Both the position numbers and the translations under genes were made by a program. The notes under the pieces were generated by a model. That model was not told where the DNA came from. It saw only the letters and a program-made list of their open reading frames with translations, and made no database searches. A stretch of 64,000 nucleotides of DNA from Qipengyuania xiapuensis (lineage in GTDB: Bacteria > Pseudomonadota > Alphaproteobacteria > Sphingomonadales > Sphingomonadaceae): the NCBI RefSeq assembly GCF_019711395.1, contig NZ_JAIGNL010000002.1:346001-410000 (forward strand). The letters are read 5' to 3'. Below, piece by piece: positions 18,379 through 27,975 of this stretch. Each line of letters opens with the position of its first letter. The first letter of the stretch is position 1.

Positions 18379-19632
18379 TCAGGCGAGTTCGGCCAGTTCC
18401 ACGCTGTAGCCCTTGCCTTCCAGTTCCTTCACCAGCCGGTCGATCTGCGCTCCATCGCGTGCCTCGCACTCGATTTCGGTAATCAGGCCCTTGGCAGGAA
18501 GCGTGGTGAAGATGCGCTGGTGGTAGATCTCGATGATATTGACGTTGTGCGCGTTGAATTCGCGCATCACCTTGTAAAGCGCGCCCGGGCGGTCCTGCAG
18601 AGTGATGCGCAGGCGCGCGAGGCGGCCCGAACGGGCAAGGTCGCGCACTAGGACGTTGGCGAGCAGGCGTGTGTCGATGTTGCCGCCACAAAGCACCAGC
18701 CCCACCTTCTTGCCGGCAAACTTCTCCGGATTGGAGAGCACTGCGGCAAGACCCGCAGCGCCCGCGCCCTCGACCACCGTCTTCTCGATCTGGAGCAGCA
18801 ACGAGACGGCGCGTTCGAGCTTGGGCTCACCGACCAGAAGGACTTCATCGACCAGCTCACGGATGATCTGCCGCGTGAAGGCGCCAGGTTCCTTGACCGC
18901 GATGCCTTCGGCCAGCGTGTCGCCGCCGCAGGGGCGTTCATCGCCGGTCACGGCGGAGTACATCGAGGGATAGAGCTCCGCCTGCACGCCGACCATCTGG
19001 ATGTCGGGATGAAGCGCCTTGGCAACCGTTGCCATGCCGCTCATCAATCCGCCGCCGCCGATCGGCACGACGAGACAATCGAAATCGTCCTTCAGCTCGA
19101 GCATTTCGAGCGCCACGGTGCCCTGCCCCGCGGCGACTTGCGGATCGTCGAAGGGGTGGACGAAAGTCAGCCCGCGCTCTGCCTCGAGCTCGCGTGCATG
19201 GGCATAGGCCTCGTCGAATGTCTCGCCGAACAGCACGACATTGCCGCCCACGCTCTCGGTCTGCATCACTTTCACGCTGGGCGTGGTCGAGGGCATCACG
19301 ATCGTGACCGGCACCCCGAGGCGGCGCCCGTGATAGGAAAGGCCCTGCGAATGGTTGCCTGCCGAAGCCGCGATGACACCCTTGGCCATCTGTTCTTCAG
19401 TCAGCTGCAGCAGCGCATTCAATGCGCCGCGCTCCTTGTAGGCCGCGGTAAACTGCAGGTTCTCGAACTTCAGCCAGATGTCGGCGCCGGTAATTTCGGA
19501 AAGCGTAATCGAGTGCATCATCGGAGTCTTGACCACCGCGCCTTCGATGCGCTGCGCAGCAGCGCGCACATCGTCGAGGGTCAGAAGCTCGGTCGCGCTC
19601 TGCTCGGCGCGAAGGGATGATACCTGTGTCAT
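18379..19632 (-). CDS. Threonine ammonia-lyase with ACT domain
   Basis: The protein has 417 residues from the ATG at 19632. Twelve upstream in-frame codons have no family character. It deaminates threonine to 2-oxobutyrate with PLP. The PLP lysine is Lys66 in FTAAYKERGA, and the phosphate-binding loop is VPIGGGGLMSGMA. A C-terminal ACT domain (LRITLQDRPGALYKVM and the following 60 residues) replaces the double ACT-like domain of biosynthetic E. coli IlvA. This domain layout is common in alphaproteobacteria, where it may serve isoleucine synthesis. I leave the symbol open between ilvA and tdcB. It is divergent from the amidohydrolase gene. Confidence 0.93.
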   Translation of the reverse strand: MTQVSSLRAEQSATELLTLDDVRAAAQRIEGAVVKTPMMHSITLSEITGADIWLKFENLQFTAAYKERGALNALLQLTEEQMAKGVIAASAGNHSQGLSYHGRRLGVPVTIVMPSTTPSVKVMQTESVGGNVVLFGETFDEAYAHARELEAERGLTFVHPFDDPQVAAGQGTVALEMLELKDDFDCLVVPIGGGGLMSGMATVAKALHPDIQMVGVQAELYPSMYSAVTGDERPCGGDTLAEGIAVKEPGAFTRQIIRELVDEVLLVGEPKLERAVSLLLQIEKTVVEGAGAAGLAAVLSNPEKFAGKKVGLVLCGGNIDTRLLANVLVRDLARSGRLARLRITLQDRPGALYKVMREFNAHNVNIIEIYHQRIFTTLPAKGLITEIECEARDGAQIDRLVKELEGKGYSVELAELA

Positions 19633-19742
19633 GGCTTCGCCCCTACGGCGCACGTGCAAAGGACGCAATCTTGGAAAGGGTTTGCCTACGCCAAGCTATG
19701 CCTTATCGCTGGCGCCACAGATACAGATACCGGGGTCTTTCA

Positions 19743-21392
19743 ATGAAGCTGAAACTTGCTGCCGCCCTCCTCGCCAGCGCTGTCGCCATGCCCGCACAGG
19801 CCGATGTGCTGGTCGACAACGTGTCGGGGATCACAATCGACGAGAATGGCGAGGTCAAGCGTTTCAGCGCATTGGTGATCGACGATGACGGCAAGGTCGC
19901 GCGGCTGCTCGAGCGGGGCGAAGAAGCGCCGCGGACCGACTACCGCGAGGACGGCGAAGGCCGCGTCATGCTGCCCGGCTTCATCGATGCGCACGGTCAC
20001 GTGAGCGGCATCGGCTTCGGTGCCCTGACACTCGATCTGTCGGGCACGAATTCGCTCGAGGAAGCGCTCGAGGCGATCCGTGTCTTCGCAGAGGAGAACG
20101 AGGCCCGCCCGTGGATCCTCGGACGCGGCTGGAACCAGGAAAAATGGGGTCTTGGTCGCTTCCCCACTGCTGCCGAGCTCGACAGCGTGGTTTCCGACCG
20201 TCCCGTCTATCTCGCCCGCGTCGACGGCCATGCCGGTTGGGCCAATTCGCTCGCGATGAAGGCTGCGGGCGTTACCGCGAAGAGCGTCTCGCCCAGCGGC
20301 GGCCGGATCGAAACCCTAGCGGACGGCAAGACGCCCTCGGGCGTGTTCGTCGATGCTGCCGAAGAGCTCATGACCAAGGCCATTCCGGCCCCGCGTCCGG
20401 TCGAGCGTGATCTCGCGCTCGCCGAAGCGCAGAAGGTCCTCCACGCCCAGGGCATCACCGCGATGGCCGACATGGGCACGACGATCGAGGACTGGCAGGC
20501 CTTCCGCCGCGCTGGCGACAACGGCTCGCTCTCGCTGCGCATCATGTCCTATGCCGCCGGACCCGAACAGATGGTCCTGATCGGCGGAAGCGGACCCTCG
20601 CCCTGGCTTTACGACGACAAGCTGCGCCTCAACGGGATCAAGCTCTATCTCGACGGCGCGCTGGGCAGCCGCGGTGCATGGCTCAAAGAGCCTTATGCCG
20701 ACGATCCGCACAACACCGGCCTGCCGCTGACCCCGCCTGCCGCGCTCCGCAATATCCTTGTCCGCGCAGCACAGGGCAATTTCCAGCCCGCCGTCCACGC
20801 GATCGGAACCGCAGCCAATGCCGAGGCGCTCAATGCCATCTCGGAGATCGCCGAGAGCTTCGACGGCGACCGCCGCTGGCGCATCGAGCACGTCCAGATC
20901 GTCGATCCGGCGGACCTGCCGAAACTGGCAGAGCACGGCATCATCTCGAGCATGCAGCCGGTCCATCAGACGAGCGACATGTTCATGGCGGAGGCACGCC
21001 TTGGCCCGGATCGTCTCGATGGGGCCTATGCCTGGAACACCATCCTGCAGCTGGGCGGAAGGCTCGCCTTCGGCTCCGACGCACCGGTGGAATCGGCCAA
21101 CCCCTTTGCCGGCCTCGCAGTCGCCATCACCCGCGCCAATGCCGAGGGCGAACCCTTCGGCGGCTGGCGCCCGAGCGAAAGCGTGAGCCGCGAGCAGGCG
21201 CTCGCCGGCTTCACTTCAGAAGCCGCCTTTGCGGGCTTTGCGGAAGGGCGCTTCGGACGCCTGCTTCCCGGAGAGCGTGCGGATTTCGTGCTGGTCGATG
21301 TCGATCCGCTGGTCGACACGCCCGACCAGATCCGGAACACCACAGTGCTGGAAACCTGGGTCGGCGGTCGGAAGGTCTACGAGGCCGACTGA
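19743..21392 (+). CDS. Secreted amidohydrolase, YtcJ-like (amidohydrolase family 3)
   Basis: The ATG at 19743 gives 549 residues with a signal peptide (KLAAALLASAVAMPAQA). Metal ligands are seen in PGFIDAHGHV, in the later RIEHVQI, and in AFGSDAPVESANPF with its aspartate. The YtcJ branch contains GRGWNQEKW and KLYLDGALGSRGAWL. These enzymes cleave C-N bonds of amides, and the substrate cannot be read from sequence. The 3' end overlaps the converging tatC by 16 bp. A frame extending upstream to 19617 lacks family residues. Confidence 0.9.
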   Translation: MKLKLAAALLASAVAMPAQADVLVDNVSGITIDENGEVKRFSALVIDDDGKVARLLERGEEAPRTDYREDGEGRVMLPGFIDAHGHVSGIGFGALTLDLSGTNSLEEALEAIRVFAEENEARPWILGRGWNQEKWGLGRFPTAAELDSVVSDRPVYLARVDGHAGWANSLAMKAAGVTAKSVSPSGGRIETLADGKTPSGVFVDAAEELMTKAIPAPRPVERDLALAEAQKVLHAQGITAMADMGTTIEDWQAFRRAGDNGSLSLRIMSYAAGPEQMVLIGGSGPSPWLYDDKLRLNGIKLYLDGALGSRGAWLKEPYADDPHNTGLPLTPPAALRNILVRAAQGNFQPAVHAIGTAANAEALNAISEIAESFDGDRRWRIEHVQIVDPADLPKLAEHGIISSMQPVHQTSDMFMAEARLGPDRLDGAYAWNTILQLGGRLAFGSDAPVESANPFAGLAVAITRANAEGEPFGGWRPSESVSREQALAGFTSEAAFAGFAEGRFGRLLPGERADFVLVDVDPLVDTPDQIRNTTVLETWVGGRKVYEAD

Positions 21393-22198
21393 TCGGCGTC
21401 GGGCGGGGTCTCGGCCTCGCCCTTTTCCTTCGCCTTCGCCTTCGCGTCGCGCTTGTCGAACAGGCGCATCAGCAACAGCGATCCTTCGAACAACAGCAGC
21501 AGCGGGACCGCCAGCAGCAGCTGCGAGCCGGGATCGGGCGGCGTGATGATCGCGGCGAGCGCTACCACCAGCACGATGACATAGCGGCGCGCGCCGACGA
21601 GCTGCTCGCGCGTCACGATCCCTGCGCGGTGCAGCAGAAGCAGCAGGACCGGAAGCAGGAAGCTCATCCCGAAGGCGAGGATGAACTGCATCACCAGACC
21701 GAGATATTCGTTCGCCGTCGGCAACGCCTCGATCTGGAGGCCGCCCGCACTGCCCTCGAAACCGAGGAACCATTCGAAAGCGGTCGGCATGACGATGTAA
21801 TATGCCAGCGCAGCGCCGCTTGCGAAAAGGAAGGGCGTGGCGAACAGGAATGGCAGGAAAGCCTTCTTTTCCTTCGCATAAAGCCCCGGGGCGACGAAGG
21901 CCCAGAGCTGGTTCGCGATATAGGGAAAGGCGATGCAGAAGCCTGCGAACAGCGCGACTTTCAGCTCGACGAAGAAGACCTCGTAGAGCTTGGTGAAGAT
22001 CAGTTGGCCTTCTCCATCGGCGAACGCGCCCTTCAGCGGCTGGATCAGGAAGCCGAGGATACGGTCTGCAAAATAGAGACAGCCGAGGAACGCGACCACC
22101 AGTGCCGCCACACAACGCACCAAGCGCGTGCGCAGCTCGATCAGGTGGTCGAGCAGCGGCGCCTGCGTCTCGTCGATATCCTTGACCTCGAACGCCAT
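21377..22198 (-). CDS. tatC: Sec-independent protein translocase TatC
   Basis: This 273-residue, six-helix inner-membrane protein is the receptor of the twin-arginine translocase. The conserved N-terminal PLLDHLIELRTRLVRC binds the signal peptide region, and FGMSFLLPVLLLLLHRAGIV lies in helix 4. It ends in a Lys/Glu-rich tail. It follows tatB with a one-base gap and is the last gene of a long minus-strand series. Confidence 0.97.
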   Translation of the reverse strand: MAFEVKDIDETQAPLLDHLIELRTRLVRCVAALVVAFLGCLYFADRILGFLIQPLKGAFADGEGQLIFTKLYEVFFVELKVALFAGFCIAFPYIANQLWAFVAPGLYAKEKKAFLPFLFATPFLFASGAALAYYIVMPTAFEWFLGFEGSAGGLQIEALPTANEYLGLVMQFILAFGMSFLLPVLLLLLHRAGIVTREQLVGARRYVIVLVVALAAIITPPDPGSQLLLAVPLLLLFEGSLLLMRLFDKRDAKAKAKEKGEAETPPDADQSAS

Positions 22199-22199
22199 G

Positions 22200-22649
22200 T
22201 CAGCTGCCCTTTTCCGGTTCGCCGAATGGCAGGCCGGGTTCGTCCGAAGGTTTCTCGCCGCCGTGCTCGGGCGCTTTCTTGGGCGCGGCGCGCTTTATCG
22301 CGGCCTCGGCGGCGGCATCTGCGTCAGGCACTTCCTCTACGGCGGCCAGCGGTTCCATTCCCTGGTCGGGCGGCAGGATGTTCTCGGGAGCGCCCGCTTC
22401 GGCCTCGGTACCCTTGGGGTACTTTGCCATGATTTCTTCGTTACGCTTGGCCCACTTGTCTTCCATGTCCTCTATCTCGGCCTGGCGGACCATCTCGTCG
22501 AGACCGGCACGGAAGTGGGAGGACATACGGCGCAGCTTGCCGATCCAGCGCCCCGCGGTGCGCATGGCCTTGGGCATGTCCTTGGGGCCGATCACGAGGA
22601 TCGCCACCACGACGATCACCAGCAATTCGGCCGCGCCGATATCGAACAT
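22200..22649 (-). CDS. tatB: Sec-independent protein translocase TatB
   Basis: The protein has 149 residues. The N-terminal FDIGAAELLVIVVVAILVIG forms the single membrane helix, and GPKDMPKAMRTAGRW is the hinge and amphipathic helix typical of TatB. The rest is acidic and low in complexity. TatB joins TatC to bind twin-arginine substrates. It lies 26 bp after tatA. Confidence 0.94.
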   Translation of the reverse strand: MFDIGAAELLVIVVVAILVIGPKDMPKAMRTAGRWIGKLRRMSSHFRAGLDEMVRQAEIEDMEDKWAKRNEEIMAKYPKGTEAEAGAPENILPPDQGMEPLAAVEEVPDADAAAEAAIKRAAPKKAPEHGGEKPSDEPGLPFGEPEKGS

Positions 22650-22675
22650 CGAAAATAGCTCCGCCTAGCTGCGGA

Positions 22676-22906
22676 TCACTTGGGCTCGGAGGTCGTCTTG
22701 ACCTGGTCTTCCTTCAGGCCTTCTTCCGCCGGCTTCGCCTCGTGCGAAATCTGCTTCGCAGGCTCGGCGTCGTCCTCGTTCATGCCCTTCTTGAAGCTTT
22801 TGATTCCCTTGCCGAAATCACCCATCATTTCCGAGATGCGACCGCGCCCGAACAGGACGAGGATGACGAGGGCGATAATGATGAGCTGCCAGGGGCCGAG
22901 CGACAT
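22676..22906 (-). CDS. tatA: Sec-independent protein translocase TatA
   Basis: The protein has 76 residues from the ATG at 22906. Twelve upstream in-frame codons are not conserved. MSLGPWQLIIIALVILVLFG is the membrane helix, and GRGRISEMMGDFGKGIKSFK is the amphipathic helix with the conserved F-G pair. TatA polymerises to form the translocation path for folded proteins. It is the first of the three tat genes. Confidence 0.95.
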   Translation of the reverse strand: MSLGPWQLIIIALVILVLFGRGRISEMMGDFGKGIKSFKKGMNEDDAEPAKQISHEAKPAEEGLKEDQVKTTSEPK

Positions 22907-22970
22907 TGTAAATACCTTTTGAGCGTGGGCTGTTATGGCCAATATAGGCGTGCGTTGGCGCGAACGCCAG

Positions 22971-23588
22971 TCAGGCCGCGTCGTTTGCCTGTTCGTCGGC
23001 CTCGGCCGGTTCCTGCGGATCCTCGCTGTCGCCCTCGCCCATCAGGTCCTCGTAGGCGTCTTCGACCGGATCGAGCAGGCCTGTCGCGCGCAATTCCGCA
23101 ATTCCGGGCAGGTCGCGGCGGCTGGTCAGGCCGAAATGGTCGAGGAATTCGGGCGTAGTCGCATAGATCGTCGGGCGGCCCGGAACCTCGCGGCGGCCGG
23201 CAATCTTCACCCAGCCCGCTTCCATCAGCACGTCGAGCGTCCCGCCCGATGTCTGCACGCCGCGGATCGATTCGATTTCCGCGCGGCTGACCGGCTCGTG
23301 ATAGGCGATGATCGCAAGGACCTCGGTTGCCGCACGACTGAGGCGGCGAACCTGTTCGCGCTCCTTGCGCAGCAGGTGGGCGAGATCGGGGGCGGTCTCG
23401 AAATGCCAGCGCTTGCCACGCTCGACGAGGTGGATACCGCGCTTCTCGTAGGTTTCGGTGAGCGATTTGAGCGCTTCGCGCACCTCCGCCTTTTCCGCAT
23501 CACCAAGGAAGCCCGCAATCGCATCGACGCTCATCGGCTCTTCCGCTGCGAACAGCGCAGCTTCGACGGCGCGTTCGAGCTCGGTCAC
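22971..23588 (-). CDS. scpB: Segregation and condensation protein B
   Basis: The protein has 205 residues with the two winged-helix domains of ScpB, including VEAALFAAEEPMSVDAIAGF and TEVLAIIAYHEPVSRAEIE. ScpB dimers with ScpA bridge the SMC heads and drive chromosome condensation. The gene overlaps scpA by four bases. The acidic C-terminal tail EGDSEDPQEPAEADE is variable in the family. Confidence 0.95.
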   Translation of the reverse strand: MTELERAVEAALFAAEEPMSVDAIAGFLGDAEKAEVREALKSLTETYEKRGIHLVERGKRWHFETAPDLAHLLRKEREQVRRLSRAATEVLAIIAYHEPVSRAEIESIRGVQTSGGTLDVLMEAGWVKIAGRREVPGRPTIYATTPEFLDHFGLTSRRDLPGIAELRATGLLDPVEDAYEDLMGEGDSEDPQEPAEADEQANDAA

Positions 23589-24388
23589 GCGACCCGCCTC
23601 AGGCGCATCGGGCCGAAGGTTTCCTCCTGCGCGATCTCCGCCTTGCCCATGCGCGCGAGTTCAAGCGCCGCCACGAAGCTGGAGGCGAGCGCCGAGCGGC
23701 GCAGGCGCGGCTCGGCATGCGGCGGAAGGAAATCGCGCAGCTCCATCCATTCGAGCGTCACGCCGAGCATGTTGGACACGCGGTCGAGCGCCGATTCGAG
23801 CGTCATCACCGGCCGCTCGCGAACCATGTGGACCGCGGGCGCCGTGCGCGCCTTCACACGGCCATAGGCCTCGATCAGCGCGAACTGGTCGCATTGCCAC
23901 TGCGTCTTGCGGACGATGGCGAGACCTTCCGGCTTTCCGCGCAGGAACACGTCGCGCCCGATGCGGTCGCCTCCCATCAGGCGGCCTGCTGCCTCGCGCA
24001 TCGCGCCAAGACGCTGGAGGCGCAGCTGCAGCTTGAGCGCCAGCTCCTCGGGGCTCGGGTCTTCCTGCTCTTCCTTGGGCAGGAGCATCGCCGATTTGAG
24101 GTAGGCCAGCCAAGCGGCCATCACGAGGTAATCGGCGGCCAGTTCGAGCTTCAGCGCCTCAGCCTGCTCGATGTAATCGAGATATTGCTCCACCAGAGCG
24201 AGGATCGAGATTTCGCGCAGGTCGACCTTCTGGCGGCGCGCCAGGTCGAGCAGCAGGTCGAGCGGACCTTCCCAGCCGTCGAGCTCGAGATAGAGCGCGT
24301 CCTTGTCGGCGGTCGCCTCGGCGGCGATGCCGTCCCAGTCCTCGGTCTCCTGCTGGGGCGGATCGGTGAAGAGAACGCCCTCGGTCAT
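23585..24388 (-). CDS. scpA: Segregation and condensation protein A
   Basis: This 267-residue kleisin begins its conserved part with LYLELDGWEGPLDLLLDLAR and continues with VEQYLDYIEQAEALKLELAA. The C-terminal winged helix (around SSFVAALELARMGK) binds the SMC head. It is flanked by four-base overlaps with nagZ upstream and scpB downstream, the order usual in alphaproteobacteria. Confidence 0.95.
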   Translation of the reverse strand: MTEGVLFTDPPQQETEDWDGIAAEATADKDALYLELDGWEGPLDLLLDLARRQKVDLREISILALVEQYLDYIEQAEALKLELAADYLVMAAWLAYLKSAMLLPKEEQEDPSPEELALKLQLRLQRLGAMREAAGRLMGGDRIGRDVFLRGKPEGLAIVRKTQWQCDQFALIEAYGRVKARTAPAVHMVRERPVMTLESALDRVSNMLGVTLEWMELRDFLPPHAEPRLRRSALASSFVAALELARMGKAEIAQEETFGPMRLRRVA

Positions 24389-25404
24389 GCCGCCTCCTCG
24401 GTAATGGCGAGCAGCGCATCGCGCTTCGCAAGAAGGTCCGCTGCCTTGCCGGTATCCGGAGCGTTGCCCATCGCGGCATGCACCCGCTCAAGGCGCGCAG
24501 CGGTCCCGTCCGAGAGGTCGGGGAAGCGGTTGGCGATTTGCTGCTGGTCGTCCATTTTCGCCCAGCAATTCAATATGATGTCGCAGCCCGCATCGAGTGC
24601 CTTGGCGCCGCGCTCGAGTATCGTCCCGTCTAGCGCCTGCATGTCGATGTCATCGGTCAGCAGTAGTCCGTCGAAGCCAATCTGGCCGCGAATGACCTCG
24701 CCGATGACCTTTTCCGAAAGTGTCGCGGGATTGTCGGCGTCCCAGGCGTCGAACACGATATGCGCGCTCATGCCGAGTGGGTGCGAGGACAGCGTGCGGA
24801 AGGGTTCGATATCGGTTTCGAGCTCCTCTGCGCTGGCAGTAACGCGGGGCAGCTCCTTGTGGCTGTCCACCGTCGCGCGGCCGTGGCCCGGCATGTGCTT
24901 GAGGCACCCGACAACACCCGCCCGCGCCATCCCGTCGAGGACCGCACGACCGAGCGCCGCCACCTGCATCGGATCGCTACCCAAGGCGCGGTCGCCGATC
25001 ACATCGTCGGTCTCCGGACGGCGGACGTCGAAAGGCGCGTGATAATCGACAGAGATACCGACGTAGGCAAGCTCGATCGCCATCGCTTCCGCATTGACGC
25101 GTGCCGCTTCGATCGCGGAGGCAGGAGCCGCTTCATAAAGCTTCGCGAAAGCCTCGCCGGCCGGGTATTTCGGCCATTCGGGCGGCTTCATCCGCACGAC
25201 GCGGCCACCTTCCTGGTCGATCGAGACAATCAGCCGGTCGCGCCCGTGGATCGCCCGCAGACCGTCGGTCAGCCGCCGCATCTGCTCCCGGGTTTCGCAA
25301 TTGCGCGCGAACAGGATGTAGCCCGCCGGATCGGCCTCCTTGAAGAAGGCGCGTTCGTCGGGCGTGAGTTCAGGCCCGGAAATGCCGAAAATGGCGGGTG
25401 TCAT
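24385..25404 (-). CDS. nagZ: Beta-N-acetylhexosaminidase (GH3)
   Basis: The protein has 339 residues from the ATG at 25404. Seventeen upstream codons in frame are not conserved. It removes GlcNAc from anhydromuropeptides during cytoplasmic murein recycling, and no signal peptide is present. The GH3 NagZ signature is KHMPGHGRATVDSH, with the catalytic histidine and aspartate, followed by LLLTDDIDMQAL with the nucleophile aspartate. The adjacent SPOR protein and scpA make a conserved cell-cycle neighbourhood. Confidence 0.94.
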   Translation of the reverse strand: MTPAIFGISGPELTPDERAFFKEADPAGYILFARNCETREQMRRLTDGLRAIHGRDRLIVSIDQEGGRVVRMKPPEWPKYPAGEAFAKLYEAAPASAIEAARVNAEAMAIELAYVGISVDYHAPFDVRRPETDDVIGDRALGSDPMQVAALGRAVLDGMARAGVVGCLKHMPGHGRATVDSHKELPRVTASAEELETDIEPFRTLSSHPLGMSAHIVFDAWDADNPATLSEKVIGEVIRGQIGFDGLLLTDDIDMQALDGTILERGAKALDAGCDIILNCWAKMDDQQQIANRFPDLSDGTAARLERVHAAMGNAPDTGKAADLLAKRDALLAITEEAA

Positions 25405-25495
25405 GGGGCGATGCTGCTGCTTTTCGCCTGCGAATCCAAGCGCAGCTGAGTCCACAGGTGTGGAAATTAAGCCAGATCGAGTCCGAAACGGCGCC

Positions 25496-26185
25496 CTATT
25501 TCACGAAACAGGCGAGACCCTCGGCTTTCAGGCGGTCACAGAGCGCCTTTGCCGCGGCCCTATCGCCCGGAAGCGCCTGGAGGCGGTAGACCGTGCCGAT
25601 ATCCACCTGCGCCTCGACAACGCGGTTGCGCACGCCGTTGAGGGCCTCCGTCTGGCGCATCAGCCTGCCCCACGCCTCGTTGGCCGCAGTGCGGGTCGGG
25701 AAAGCGCCGACCTGAACGGCGACTCCGGTCGGTTCGGGCGCCCGCGGCCCTTCGTTGAGCGTGGTCGCGAGCGAAGGTCCGGCCACTTCCTCGGGCGGAG
25801 GTGCCGGCGGCGTGTCGGCGAGCTTGCCCTCGCGGGTCTGGCCTTCGCCGACCGCATAGCTGGTGTCGCCCGTACCCGGGAAAGTCTTGCCCCCGGCATC
25901 GTCGGGCCGGGTCTTGTAGGGTTCGTCCGGCGCTTCGATCAGGCTGCCGTCTGCGAGCGGTTCGTTTCCGCCCGAGCCCAGCAGGAACCACGCGCCCGCC
26001 ACCAGGGCGCCAACAAGCGCGAGCGAGAGCACACCGAGCATGACGAGACGCGAAGTGGCGAAACCCTCGTCCTGCTCTTCCTCGTCATCCGCCTCGAGCC
26101 AGGGCAGGCGATCTTCGGACTCGATCAGCTCGAGATCCTCGCCGTCGTCCCAGTCCTGGTCATTCCCGAAAGGCGTATGCGCCAT
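25496..26185 (-). CDS. SPOR-domain membrane protein
   Basis: The protein has 229 residues. An acidic cytoplasmic N-terminus is followed by one membrane helix (LVMLGVLSLALVGALVAGAW, about residues 47-66). A Pro/Glu-rich periplasmic linker leads to a C-terminal SPOR domain with VAVQVGAFPTRTAANEAW and RLQALPGDRAAAKALCDRL. SPOR domains bind glycan strands stripped of stem peptides at the division septum. The start lies 3 bp after the argS stop. The topology matches FtsN-like division proteins, but FtsN identity is not shown. Confidence 0.9.
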   Translation of the reverse strand: MAHTPFGNDQDWDDGEDLELIESEDRLPWLEADDEEEQDEGFATSRLVMLGVLSLALVGALVAGAWFLLGSGGNEPLADGSLIEAPDEPYKTRPDDAGGKTFPGTGDTSYAVGEGQTREGKLADTPPAPPPEEVAGPSLATTLNEGPRAPEPTGVAVQVGAFPTRTAANEAWGRLMRQTEALNGVRNRVVEAQVDIGTVYRLQALPGDRAAAKALCDRLKAEGLACFVK

Positions 26186-26188
26186 GGC

Positions 26189-27928
26189 TCACATCTCCTC
26201 GACCGCCTCGACACCGAGAATGCCGAGACCGTTGCGGATCACCTGGCCGACCTGCGCTGCGACGAACAGTCGTGCAGCCGTCAGCTCTGCGTCATCTTCC
26301 TGGATGATCCGCTTCGCAGGATCATCATTACCCGCATTCCAGAAACTGTGGAAGGCGGCGGCGAGATCGCCGAGGAAAAAGGCGATACGGTGCGGTTCGC
26401 GGGCCTTTGCGGCGGCCTCGACCACGCGCGGGAACTGGGCCGCCTCGCGCACCAGCGCAAGCTCGTCCGCACCCAGGCGGTCGAGATTCGCATCGCTTGG
26501 CTCGACGCCTGCTTTGCGCAGCGTCGAGCGGATGCGCGCATGGGCATACTGGAGGTAGAAAACCGGGTTGTCCTTCGAGGCTTCGACCACCTTGGCGAAG
26601 TCGAATTCCATCTGCGCTTCCGGCTTGCGGGTCAGCATGGTAAAGCGCACCACGTCCTTGCCCACTTCCTTCACCACGTCGGCGAGCGTGACGAAAGTGC
26701 CCGCGCGCTTCGACATCTTCACCGGTTCGCCGTCGCGCATCAGGTTGACCATCTGCACCAGCTTCACATCGAACGGCACATCGCGGCCAGCGCCCTTGGT
26801 GAGCGCGGCGACGGCTGCCTTGATCCGCTTGACCGTACCGGCGTGGTCCGCACCCCAGATGTCGATCAGCGCATCGGCGTTTTCGGCCTTCTGGAAGTGA
26901 TAGGCGAGATCGGCGCCGAAATAGGTCCACGCGCCGTTCGATTTCTTGATCGGGCGATCCTGGTCATCACCGAATTCGGTCGAGCGGAAGAGCGGCAGCT
27001 CGACCGGCTCCCAGTCTTCCGGCGGTGCCTTGCCCTTGGGCGCTTCGAGCACCCCATCATAGACGAAGCCGTGTTCGCGCAGCCACGCCTCGGCCTCTTC
27101 GGGCTTCTTGGCGGCCTGCAGCTTGGCCTCGGAGGAAAACAGGTCGTGATGGATGCCGAGCAGCGAAAGGTCTTCGCGGATCATGTCCATCATCGCGGCA
27201 ACCGAGCGTTCGCGGAACAGCTCGAGCCATTCGCTCTCGGGCGCGTCCTTGTAGGCCGGGCCGAATTCCTGTGCGAGGCGTTCGCCGACCGGCTTCAGGT
27301 AATCGCCGGGGTAAAGACCTTCGGGAATAGCACCGATGTCCTCGCCCAGCGCTTCGCGGTAGCGAAGGTGCGCAGAGCGAGCGAGCACGTCCACCTGCCC
27401 GCCGGCATCGTTGACGTAATATTCGCGGATGACCTTGTGGCCGCTGAATTCGAGCAGGCCGGCCAGCGCATCGCCCACCACCGCGCCGCGGCAGTGGCCC
27501 ATGTGCATCGGGCCGGTCGGGTTGGCCGAGACATATTCGACATTGACCGTCTGCCCGCCGCCCAGCTGCGAGCGGCCATAATCCTCGCCCAGTGCGGCAA
27601 TGGCCTTTAGTTCGCGCAGCCAAGCCTGTTCGGACAGGCGCAGGTTGATGAAGCCCGGGCCGGCGATGGTCGCTTCGGTGATGTCCGGTTCGCGCGTCAG
27701 GTGCTCGACGATCAGCTCGGCCAGCGCGCGCGGATTGGTCTTCGCCTGCTTGGCGAGCACCATCGCGGCATTGGTCGCAAGGTCGCCATGCGAGGGGTCG
27801 CGCGGCGGCTCTACGGTAACGCCCGAACGGTTCGTCTCGGGAGGAAGGTGTCCTTCCATCTCGAGCGCGTTGAGAACGGCATCGATTTTCGCCGCGAAAC
27901 CGGCGTGGAGAGTCTGGATGTCAGCCAT
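26189..27928 (-). CDS. argS: Arginyl-tRNA synthetase
   Basis: The protein has 579 residues from the ATG at 27928. It is a class I synthetase with the N-terminal Add1 domain, the HIGH-type motif [19 protein letters not shown] and the KMSKS-type motif [14 protein letters not shown]-terminal DALR anticodon-binding domain starts near [16 protein letters not shown]. It charges tRNA-Arg. It leads the minus-strand series argS-SPOR-nagZ-scpA-scpB. Confidence 0.97.
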   Translation of the reverse strand: MADIQTLHAGFAAKIDAVLNALEMEGHLPPETNRSGVTVEPPRDPSHGDLATNAAMVLAKQAKTNPRALAELIVEHLTREPDITEATIAGPGFINLRLSEQAWLRELKAIAALGEDYGRSQLGGGQTVNVEYVSANPTGPMHMGHCRGAVVGDALAGLLEFSGHKVIREYYVNDAGGQVDVLARSAHLRYREALGEDIGAIPEGLYPGDYLKPVGERLAQEFGPAYKDAPESEWLELFRERSVAAMMDMIREDLSLLGIHHDLFSSEAKLQAAKKPEEAEAWLREHGFVYDGVLEAPKGKAPPEDWEPVELPLFRSTEFGDDQDRPIKKSNGAWTYFGADLAYHFQKAENADALIDIWGADHAGTVKRIKAAVAALTKGAGRDVPFDVKLVQMVNLMRDGEPVKMSKRAGTFVTLADVVKEVGKDVVRFTMLTRKPEAQMEFDFAKVVEASKDNPVFYLQYAHARIRSTLRKAGVEPSDANLDRLGADELALVREAAQFPRVVEAAAKAREPHRIAFFLGDLAAAFHSFWNAGNDDPAKRIIQEDDAELTAARLFVAAQVGQVIRNGLGILGVEAVEEM

Positions 27929-27975
27929 GCCCGCGCGCCTAGACGAATGGCGCAAAATGGCAAGGTGTCAGAGCA